Below, in pieces: positions 1 through 4,627 of a stretch of DNA of 5,968 nucleotides; the stretch's first letter is position 1; the number at the start of each line of letters is the position of its first letter. The notes under the pieces were generated by a model. It made no database searches. It had not been told where the DNA came from and saw nothing but the letters and a program-made list of their open reading frames with translations. This stretch comes from Thermoplasmata archaeon (lineage in GTDB: Archaea; Thermoplasmatota; Thermoplasmata; Lutacidiplasmatales; UBA184). Both the position numbers and the translations under genes were made by a program. The stretch lies in assembly GCA_030039715.1 (NCBI GenBank), contig JASHVA010000082.1, positions 1-5,968 of the forward strand, written 5' to 3'.

Positions 1-1
1 G

Positions 2-241
2 CCGAGCGCGAACTACAACCTCGTCTTCGTCGTGATCGGCCCCATCATCGTCATCGTCGGCGCCTACCTGTTCGGCTCGTACGTGGTCGCGCGGCGGAAG
101 TTCGACCACCTGATGGTCACGAAGAGCAAGGCGGAGTTCCTCCGGAACATCCCGGAGCTCGAGGACCTCCTCTGGGAGCTCACTCCGGCCGACGAGACCC
201 GCTACGAGGAGAAGAAGGTCGAGCTGCGGGTCCGCCGGTAG
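2..241 (+). CDS. C-terminal part of a small membrane protein of unknown function (5' end outside window)
   Basis: The frame is open from the first bases of the window to a TAG stop at 239-241, so this is very probably the tail of a longer gene. A GTG at 32 could serve as a start but has no ribosome binding site and would begin inside a membrane helix. About 79 residues are visible: one strongly hydrophobic helix (FVVIGPIIVIVGAYLFGSYV), a basic stop-transfer segment (ARRKF), then a charged, helical, probably cytosolic tail containing SKAEFLRNIPELEDLLWEL and ending in KKVELRVRR. A tail with a 'TxSKxxFxxNxxELExLxWxL' pattern recalls small membrane proteins of Thermoplasmata (DUF3198-like), but that is from memory and not a firm assignment. 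No catalytic motif is visible. It ends 54 bases before the GNAT gene, which appears to have its own promoter, so the two need not be co-transcribed. Confidence 0.7.
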   Translation, partial: PSANYNLVFVVIGPIIVIVGAYLFGSYVVARRKFDHLMVTKSKAEFLRNIPELEDLLWELTPADETRYEEKKVELRVRR

Positions 242-265
242 ACGAGCGGCACGCGGTCGGCCGGG

Positions 266-272
266 TTAAGTA
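266..272 (+). promoter_or_regulatory. Candidate TATA-like box for a leaderless GNAT transcript
   Basis: TTAAGTA is the only A/T-rich island in the 54-base gap. Its centre (269) lies 27 bases before the GTG at 296, the spacing expected between an archaeal TATA box and the start of a leaderless mRNA. It is only 15 bases before the alternative GTG at 284, too close for that start to be transcribed as a leaderless message. No Shine-Dalgarno sequence precedes either GTG. Confidence 0.4.
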
Positions 273-295
273 CGGTCCGTCCGGTGAACGGCGCC

Positions 296-1198
296 GTGGC
301 GACCGCGTCGGGCGACCGGGTCGAAGGGTTCCGATTGCGGCGCCTCGAGAAGCCGGAGGAGTTCCGTCAGCTCGAGGAGGTGGAGCGCGCCGTCGCCGGC
401 GATCCCGGCGCCCCGACCGTACCGGTCCCGCTCCTGCGGGCGCTCCAGGACAACGGCGGCCTCGTCCTCGGCGCGTTCGCCGACATCTACCTCGCCGGGT
501 TCACCGTCTCGATGATCGGTTGGGACGGGACCACGCTCTTCCACTACTCGCATCTCACGGCCGTCCGCCCCGAGTACCAGAACCACCACCTCGGCGCCCG
601 GCTGAAGTCGTTCCAGCGCGAGGAGGTGCTGAAGCTGGGACTTTCGGAGGTCCGCTGGGTCTTCGACCCGCTCCAGAGCCGCGTCGCCGGGCTCACCGTG
701 CGCCGGCTCGGCGCCCGGCCCGACCGGTACTATCCGCACTACTTCGGCCAGCTCGCCGATGCGTCGAACCAAGGTCTCGAGACCGACCGGATGCGCGCGG
801 TCTGGTCGCTCGCGAACCCCGCGGTCGAGTCCCGGCTCGCCGGACGCACGCCGAGCAGCGCCGACGATCGCCGTCGCTGGGACGGCTCGAGCGCGATCGT
901 CGAGACCGAACCGGGGGAGAGCGGCATCCGCGTTCCAACCGCGGTCGCCGAGCCGTCCGGGGCGAGCGCGCATCTCGAGATCCCGTTCGACCTCGCGCTC
1001 GTCCGGGAGCACGAGCCGAAATCACTGCGGCGCTGGCGCCACGCGACGCGCGACGCGTTCCGGGCCGCCCTGGACCTCGGGTACGTCGTCGACGATTTTG
1101 CCGTCGTCTCCGCGGAGCACGAGCGGCGCAGCTTCTACTTCCTCGCGCCCGCCCCGCCCGCGGCGGCCCCGCCGGCGCCGGCGTCCGGGAAGCTATAA
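296..1198 (+). CDS. GNAT-superfamily acetyltransferase-like protein (COG3375-like)
   Basis: Predicted 300-residue soluble protein resembling the COG3375 group of GNAT-fold proteins, whose substrate is unknown to me. The family pattern is clear. An N-terminal half ends in HYSHLTAVRPEYQNHHLG (about residues 83-100), the region of GNAT motif A that normally binds acetyl-CoA. It is followed by the family signature VFDPLQSR (122-129), RLGA, YYPHYFG and a GLETDRMRAVW stretch (160-170). The C-terminal half has an IPFDLALV segment and a WRHATRDAF motif (247-255), as in other members. The usual Q/R-x-x-G-x-G/A loop reads Q-N-H-H-L-G, with His in place of the first Gly, so acetyl-CoA binding or catalysis may be altered. 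The last 20 residues are a Pro/Ala-rich tail. I chose GTG at 296 because a TATA-like element sits 27 bases upstream; an in-frame GTG at 284 would add four residues. The family call is fairly secure; the reaction is unknown. Confidence 0.82.
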   Translation: MATASGDRVEGFRLRRLEKPEEFRQLEEVERAVAGDPGAPTVPVPLLRALQDNGGLVLGAFADIYLAGFTVSMIGWDGTTLFHYSHLTAVRPEYQNHHLGARLKSFQREEVLKLGLSEVRWVFDPLQSRVAGLTVRRLGARPDRYYPHYFGQLADASNQGLETDRMRAVWSLANPAVESRLAGRTPSSADDRRRWDGSSAIVETEPGESGIRVPTAVAEPSGASAHLEIPFDLALVREHEPKSLRRWRHATRDAFRAALDLGYVVDDFAVVSAEHERRSFYFLAPAPPAAAPPAPASGKL

Positions 1199-1200
1199 GG
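1193..1200 (+). promoter_or_regulatory. TATA box of the DUF4129-DUF58 operon, overlapping the upstream stop codon
   Basis: CTATAAGG is the best TATA-box match in the window. It overlaps the TAA stop (1196-1198) of the GNAT gene. Transcription would start about 25 bases downstream, near 1220, giving a short leader of about 16 bases that includes the ribosome binding site at 1223-1230. The operon therefore appears to start independently of the GNAT gene. Confidence 0.55.
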
Positions 1201-1222
1201 CGCCACCCGGGGATCGACGGAC

Positions 1223-1230
1223 GGGAGGGA
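1223..1230 (+). promoter_or_regulatory. Ribosome binding site of the DUF4129 gene
   Basis: GGGAGGGA contains a full GGAGG core (1224-1228) seven bases before ATG 1236. The frame is open far upstream (from about 759), so this site is what fixes ATG 1236 as the start. Confidence 0.75.
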
Positions 1231-1235
1231 CGCAG

Positions 1236-2147
1236 ATGGCCCGACCGGGGACCCCGGCGCGTTCGTCAACGGTACTCCTCGTCATCCTGGCCCTCGCGTT
1301 CGCGATCGGCGCCGCGGCCGCCTTCGTCGCGGCCGCGTCCGCGAAGTCGCCGGGACCGACGCAACCCGCGACCGAGGTGATCCTCACGACGGACGACCTC
1401 GCGGTCGGCTTCGCCGTGCTCTTCGGGATCGTCATCGGTATCGGCGTCTGGGTCTGGATCGGATCGGGCCGGGGCGGCGCCCCGCAACGATGGATGCTCG
1501 TCATGCTCGTCTCGCTGGTCATCGCCGTGCTGTTCGTCGTGATCCTGCAGGTCTTCGGCGGCGCCGGCGCTTCGGCCTCGAACTCGGGGAACAGCACGGC
1601 CCCGCCCCCGGTGCAGCCGCCCCCGTACGACAACGGGAACGGCTCCCTGACCGGACCGGGGGGCGTCCTCGACTATCTCCACCTTCCGTCCTGGTCGCTC
1701 TTCCTCGGGATCGCGATCGTCGCGATCGTCGTCGCCGTGGTCGTCGTCCCGAGGGCGCGGGCGTACCTCGCGAACCGCGAGCCGGACGGACCTTCCGGGC
1801 CCGCTCCGGCGGAGGTGGAAGAGGTCCGCCAGGCCCTCGCGCAGGCCGCCGGGGAGCTCGAGTCGGGCAGCGACCCGCGTGCGGTGGTCATCGCCCTCTA
1901 CGCGACCGTCCTCCGCCGGGTCGGCCCGATGGTCGGCGGGGTCGACACCGCGACGCCCGAAGAGATCCGCGCGCAGCACCTCGTCCGCCTCGGCGTCGAG
2001 GCGGACGTGGCGGAGTCGCTGACCCGCCTCTTCGAGGAGGCTCGATACTCCACCCACCCGATGGGCGCGGAGGCGGCGGAGCGCGCCCGGATCACGATCG
2101 CCGCGGCCCAGGAAGACCTCACGCGCGTCGCCCCGCCGCTCCCATGA
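1236..2147 (+). CDS. DUF4129-domain membrane protein
   Basis: Predicted 303-residue integral membrane protein with four hydrophobic helices, at about residues 12-34, 55-77, 87-107 and 152-172. A Ser/Gly/Pro/Asn-rich low-complexity segment (about 108-147) between helices 3 and 4 is probably extracytoplasmic. With the N terminus inside, the last third (about 185-303) is cytosolic. That part matches DUF4129: DPRAVVIALYATVLRRVG (213-230), TPEEI (240-244), and LTRLFEEARYSTHPM (262-276), the family hallmark, followed by a final helix. In other lineages DUF4129 is often the C-terminal part of transmembrane transglutaminase-like proteins; no transglutaminase Cys-His-Asp region is present here. It is the first gene of the operon, with a strong ribosome binding site, and its stop overlaps the next start as ATGA. 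It probably acts as a membrane scaffold or adaptor for the DUF58/MoxR machinery, which is inferred from context. The domain call is strong; the biochemical role is unknown. Confidence 0.88.
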   Translation: MARPGTPARSSTVLLVILALAFAIGAAAAFVAAASAKSPGPTQPATEVILTTDDLAVGFAVLFGIVIGIGVWVWIGSGRGGAPQRWMLVMLVSLVIAVLFVVILQVFGGAGASASNSGNSTAPPPVQPPPYDNGNGSLTGPGGVLDYLHLPSWSLFLGIAIVAIVVAVVVVPRARAYLANREPDGPSGPAPAEVEEVRQALAQAAGELESGSDPRAVVIALYATVLRRVGPMVGGVDTATPEEIRAQHLVRLGVEADVAESLTRLFEEARYSTHPMGAEAAERARITIAAAQEDLTRVAPPLP

Positions 2148-2551
2148 ACCGTTTCCTCGTCGCGCTCCTCATCTTCGCCGCCGGGGCGTCGACCGCCGTC
2201 GCGATCGCGGCGAGCGACAACCTGGATGTCGCGGCCGTCGCGGGCGGGGTCTCGGTCGGCGCGGCCGGGCTCCTGTTCGCCGCGTTCTGGCGGGCGGACA
2301 CCATGAGCCCGGCGCCCGCACCGGCCCCCGCCCCGCCCCGGGACGAGTTCCTGTTCCGGTTCGGATTCCACTCGGGCCGGCTCGGCCGGGAGGAGATCGT
2401 GTCCACGCTCGACCGGATCGAGCGGCTCGGCCCGAACCCGCACCTGCCCGGTCGGTCGGTGCGCGAGATGTCCGCGATCGTCGACCGGTCGCCCTCGGAC
2501 TTCCGGGCGTACGTCCTGCAACGGGTCCGCGACCTGGAGCGTCGCTCGTGA
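2144..2551 (+). CDS. Small two-helix membrane protein of the DUF58/MoxR operon, unknown function
   Basis: Predicted 135 residues. Two hydrophobic helices (about 4-22 and 29-48) form a hairpin, followed by a Pro/Ala repeat linker (about 55-65). A charged domain of about 70 residues follows, probably cytosolic and mainly helical, containing GREEIVSTLDRIERLG, SVREMSAIVDRSPSDF and a C-terminal VLQRVRDLERRS. No catalytic motif is recognised. ATG 2144 overlaps the DUF4129 stop (ATGA) and has no Shine-Dalgarno sequence, so translation probably depends on reinitiation after the upstream gene. Its own stop overlaps the DUF58 start (GTGA). From memory, haloarchaeal DUF58/MoxR clusters carry a small two-TM protein in the same slot (DUF7269-type). 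This one may be its counterpart, but I cannot show sequence homology. Its conserved placement suggests a subunit of the membrane complex. Confidence 0.8.
   Translation: MNRFLVALLIFAAGASTAVAIAASDNLDVAAVAGGVSVGAAGLLFAAFWRADTMSPAPAPAPAPPRDEFLFRFGFHSGRLGREEIVSTLDRIERLGPNPHLPGRSVREMSAIVDRSPSDFRAYVLQRVRDLERRS
2536..2539 (+). promoter_or_regulatory. Ribosome binding site of the DUF58 gene
   Basis: GGAG lies eight bases before GTG 2548, inside the end of the preceding gene. It supports the GTG within the GTGA overlap as the start of the DUF58 protein. Confidence 0.5.
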
Positions 2552-3846
2552 GCGGACGACCCGACCGGCGGGCCGCCTTCCGCTGGCGCCCGCGGTCGTA
2601 TCTCCTGTTCGGGGTGGGCGCCGCGCTCACCGCCCTCGGCATCCTCCTGCGCGACCCGGCCCCGCTCCTCCTCGCGGTCCCGCTCTTCCTCGCGCCGGTC
2701 GCCGCGGCGCTCCTCGGCCCGCGTTCCCCGCCTCTGGCCCGCATCGAAGCGCGGCTCGAGGGCTCGGGGCGCGACGTCCGTTACGTCGGACGTCTGGCGT
2801 TCGAGCCGCCGACCGATGCGCGGGACGTGGTCGCCGAGTTCGGAGTGCCGGCCGGTCTCGTCCCGCTCGCGCCGCCCCGCTTCGAGTCGGACGCCCGGGA
2901 GATCCGCTTCGACCTGACCTGGACGGCCCCCGCGCCGGTCGTCACACCGGTGCCCGCGCCGCGCCTCGCGTGGCGGGACCCGACCGGCCTCGTCGAGCGC
3001 CCCGTCACCGGCGATTTTCCCGAGCTCCTGGCCGAGCGGTACCCTCCGGACCTCTTCCGCATCGGGGCCGTCCGCCTCGAGCGCACGATCGCCCTCCCCG
3101 GGGAGACGCTCTCCCGCGGGATCGGCTCGAGCGGCGAGTTCTTCGGGATCCGGGAGGCGAGCCCGACCGAGCCGCCCCGCCGGATCAACTGGACGGCCTC
3201 GGCCCGCGCCGGCCGACTGCTCGCGAACGAGTATCGCGTCGAGCGGACCGGGGACGTGCTCCTTCTCATCGACGCCCGACCGACGAGCCTCGGCCCGCAG
3301 ATCGACGAGGCGCTGCTCTCCCTCTCGCTCTCGGCCGCCTACGGGATCGCCGAGTCGTTCCTCCGCGAGAAGGCCCGGGTGGGGCTCGCCGTCTACGGAG
3401 AGTTCCTGGACGCGGTCCCCCTCGCGAGCGGCCGGACGCAGGGGCTGCGGCTGCGCCAGACGCTCCTGCGGGCCCGGGTGACGGCCGCGCCCGGGCCCGC
3501 GGAGCGGGCGGCGATCGCGCTCCGCCGGTACTATCCGCCCGGGGTCACGACCATCGTCTTCTCGAGCCTCGCCGACGAGGAGTCCGCCCATCTCGTCCCG
3601 CACATTCGACGGCGCGGATTTCCCGCGGTCGTGCTGAGCCCGTCGCCGCTGCCGTACCTCTCCCGTCTCCCCGGCACCGACGACGAGGAGGGCCGCCTCG
3701 TGGTCCGGATCGCTCGCCTCCTGCGCCGAGCCCGTCTCGCCGACACCTGGCGCGACGCGCCGGTCGTCGACTGGGAACAGTACTGGTCGGTCGGAGGGCT
3801 CGTCGACCTCCTGCGCCGGCCGCGGGTCGTCGGGAGGGGACTGTGA
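2548..3846 (+). CDS. DUF58-domain protein (vWA-like, membrane-anchored MoxR partner)
   Basis: Predicted 432 residues, about the usual DUF58 length. Two N-terminal membrane helices (about 17-35 and 38-57) are followed by a beta-rich region (about 65-190). The DUF58 signature comes next: GEFFGIREASPTEPPRRINW then TASARAGRLLANEY (196-229), matching the family pattern GEFxGxRxYxPGDxxRRIxWxASARxGxLxxxE. The remainder (about 235-395) looks like a von Willebrand A-type fold, opening with DVLLLIDARPTSLG (236-249) and including VGLAVYGEF (278-286) and TTIVFSSLAD (334-343). The metal-site motif DxSxS reads D-A-R-P-T at 242-246, so the first Ser is Arg and metal binding may be lost or changed. DUF58 proteins are typically encoded with MoxR ATPases, which are thought to act on them. 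GTG overlaps the previous stop, and the protein's own stop overlaps the next start. The family is secure; the client process is unknown. Confidence 0.93.
   Translation: MSGRPDRRAAFRWRPRSYLLFGVGAALTALGILLRDPAPLLLAVPLFLAPVAAALLGPRSPPLARIEARLEGSGRDVRYVGRLAFEPPTDARDVVAEFGVPAGLVPLAPPRFESDAREIRFDLTWTAPAPVVTPVPAPRLAWRDPTGLVERPVTGDFPELLAERYPPDLFRIGAVRLERTIALPGETLSRGIGSSGEFFGIREASPTEPPRRINWTASARAGRLLANEYRVERTGDVLLLIDARPTSLGPQIDEALLSLSLSAAYGIAESFLREKARVGLAVYGEFLDAVPLASGRTQGLRLRQTLLRARVTAAPGPAERAAIALRRYYPPGVTTIVFSSLADEESAHLVPHIRRRGFPAVVLSPSPLPYLSRLPGTDDEEGRLVVRIARLLRRARLADTWRDAPVVDWEQYWSVGGLVDLLRRPRVVGRGL
3832..3839 (+). promoter_or_regulatory. Ribosome binding site of the polytopic membrane protein gene
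   Basis: GGGAGGGG, with GGAGG at 3833-3837, sits five bases before GTG 3843. The reading frame is open long before this point, so this site and the GTGA overlap fix the start. Confidence 0.7.
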
Positions 3847-4367
3847 GCGAGCCGCTCGGTCCGCCGGTGCGGCTCGCGTTCGGTCCCACCGTGCCGGCGC
3901 TCGCGGCCGGTGCGCTCTCCGTCGCGTACGTCTCGGCGATCCCCCCGCTCTACGCGATCGTCGGCGCCGGCGTCGGGGTCGGGGCCAGCGTCCTCCTGCG
4001 GGGCGCCCGCTCCGAGGAGCTGCGGGCGGCGTTCCCGCTCCCCGCGCTGGGGGCGCTCTCCGCGCTGTCGCTCTTCGTCGGCGTCGCGGCGTTCCCGCTC
4101 CTCCTCGTCGCGCTCACGGGCGCGGCGTACGTCGCCTGGCTCGCCGACGACCCGTTCCGACCCGCGGGCGGGCTCGCCCGGGGCGCCTCCGTCTGGTCGG
4201 TCGCCCTGCTCGGCTCGGTGCTCGCCTGGTCGGCGGGCTTCCTCCTGCCGGCCTCCGCGGCGTCGCTCGGGGTCGCCGCCGCGCTCGCGGCCGGGTCGGT
4301 CGGCATCCTCGCCTACCTCGTGAGCCGTCCGGATCTCTTCGACCACGACGCCGCGGCAACGATTTAG
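3843..4367 (+). CDS. Polytopic membrane protein of the DUF58/MoxR operon, unknown function
   Basis: Predicted 174 residues, dominated by Ala/Leu/Val/Gly helices. About six membrane segments can be drawn (roughly 15-33, 35-53, 65-82, 83-101, 115-135 and 139-160). Short polar loops separate them, for example RGARSEELR (53-61) and ADDPFRPAGG (101-110), and a short tail ends in RPDLFDHDAAATI. No transporter or enzyme motif is recognised. The gene starts with GTG in a GTGA overlap with the DUF58 stop and is the last gene of the overlapping set, ending at TAG 4365-4367. Haloarchaeal DUF58 clusters carry, as I recall, a polytopic protein of the DUF7519 type immediately after DUF58. This is a plausible positional counterpart, without demonstrated homology. 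It probably forms part of the same membrane assembly. Confidence 0.8.
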   Translation: MSEPLGPPVRLAFGPTVPALAAGALSVAYVSAIPPLYAIVGAGVGVGASVLLRGARSEELRAAFPLPALGALSALSLFVGVAAFPLLLVALTGAAYVAWLADDPFRPAGGLARGASVWSVALLGSVLAWSAGFLLPASAASLGVAAALAAGSVGILAYLVSRPDLFDHDAAATI

Positions 4368-4369
4368 GG
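4363..4369 (+). promoter_or_regulatory. Possible TATA-like element before the structured intergenic region
   Basis: TTTAGGG overlaps the stop codon of the preceding gene, much as CTATAAGG does at 1193-1200. An initiation site about 26 bases on, near 4392, would coincide with the left edge of the outer helix of the candidate RNA. The match is weak and supported only by position. Confidence 0.25.
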
Positions 4370-4390
4370 CGGGAACTCCGTGCACCGGAC

Positions 4391-4584
4391 GGCGCGGCCC
4401 ACGGCCGTGCCCGGGTACCGTCGAAGGGTCCCTCTCGACTCAACGCGGACGGGTCGTCCGCCGAGGATGACGTGAGGACAACCCCGGTGTCCGACACCCC
4501 CGGTCCGGGTCAGACCGCCGAGAGGGCGAGCGCCTGCCGTGACGCGGATCGTTAGGGCCGGGGCACACGGACGCCGCAGGCGCC
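4391..4584 (+). ncRNA. Candidate structured RNA or 5' leader of the MoxR gene, no known family
   Basis: This stretch lies in the 260-base non-coding gap; all six frames are either short or antisense shadows. Five hairpins follow one another closely: 4420-4439 (GTCGA/TCGAC), 4445-4461 (GCGGAC/GTCCGC, loop GGGTC), 4472-4497 (GTG and GGACA pairing with TGTCC and CAC around an A/GA internal loop), 4502-4516 (GGTC/GACC) and 4516-4528 (CGCC/GGCG, loop GAGAG). They are enclosed by GTGCCC 4407-4412 pairing with GGGCAC 4561-4566, and possibly by GGCGC 4391-4395 pairing with GCGCC 4580-4584. I see no match to tRNA, 5S rRNA, RNase P RNA, SRP RNA or riboswitches known to me. It could be an independent small RNA, a cis-acting leader of moxR, or chance pairing in GC-rich DNA. 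No T-run terminator follows it. Confidence 0.35.
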
Positions 4585-4591
4585 GCTAAGA
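4585..4591 (+). promoter_or_regulatory. Weak TATA-like element of the MoxR gene
   Basis: GCTAAGA is the only A/T-enriched element close to GTG 4628. It would place initiation near 4613, leaving a leader of about 15 bases that contains the ribosome binding site. It is a poor TATA box, so the gene could instead be transcribed from further upstream through the structured region. Confidence 0.25.
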
Positions 4592-4603
4592 GCGTTCAAC
4601 GCT
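4591..4603 (+). repeat. Perfect 13-base inverted repeat upstream of MoxR (operator or hairpin)
   Basis: AGCGTTCAACGCT has 6-base arms that are exact reverse complements around a single C. It lies just after the weak TATA-like element and before the expected transcription start, a typical place for an archaeal repressor operator. If the region is transcribed, it could instead fold as an AGCG/CGCT hairpin with a TTCAA loop, 12 bases before the ribosome binding site. Confidence 0.45.
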
Positions 4604-4615
4604 GGGGGGCGGGAG

Positions 4616-4620
4616 GGAGG
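4616..4620 (+). promoter_or_regulatory. Ribosome binding site of the MoxR gene
   Basis: GGAGG within a purine-rich run (4605-4622), seven bases before GTG 4628. It supports GTG as the start codon; no better start is nearby. Confidence 0.7.
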
Positions 4621-4627
4621 AGCCCGA

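Noticed and set aside
1713..1730. Tandem 9-base repeat GCGATCGTC in the fourth membrane helix of the DUF4129 protein
   Set aside because: Only two copies, encoding Ile/Val/Ala residues of a membrane helix; explained by codon bias in hydrophobic sequence.
2306..2342. Repeated Pro/Ala codons (GCCCGCACCGGCCCC-type run)
   Set aside because: A simple Pro/Ala linker between the membrane hairpin and the cytosolic domain; not a mobile or regulatory repeat.
2119..3603. Long minus-strand open frame opposite the DUF58 gene, and similar antisense frames elsewhere
   Set aside because: Long antisense frames are expected in GC-rich genes. Their translations are Arg/Gly/Pro/Asp-rich without domains, while the + strand encodes recognisable families.
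4464..4498. GGATGACG resembling a C box, suggesting a C/D-box guide RNA
   Set aside because: The C box consensus RTGATGA is not met and there is no CTGA D box at a sensible distance.
4502..4537. Stretch CGGGTCAGACC followed by AGGGCGAGCGCC, reminiscent of SRP RNA helix 8
   Set aside because: The highly conserved GGAA tetraloop and the AGCAGCC side of the internal loop are missing, and the surrounding region is too short and folds differently from archaeal 7S RNA.
4605..4622. G-rich run before moxR as a possible G-quadruplex
   Set aside because: It contains the ribosome binding site, and purine-rich leaders are expected here; the G-tracts (GGGGGG, GGG, GGG, GG) do not give four clear three-G tracts with good spacing.
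4368..4627. tRNA, 5S rRNA or RNase P RNA in the intergenic gap
   Set aside because: There is no T-loop GTTCRANYC with acceptor pairing, no 5S core, and none of the conserved RNase P segments such as GAGGAAAGTCC or ACAGAA.
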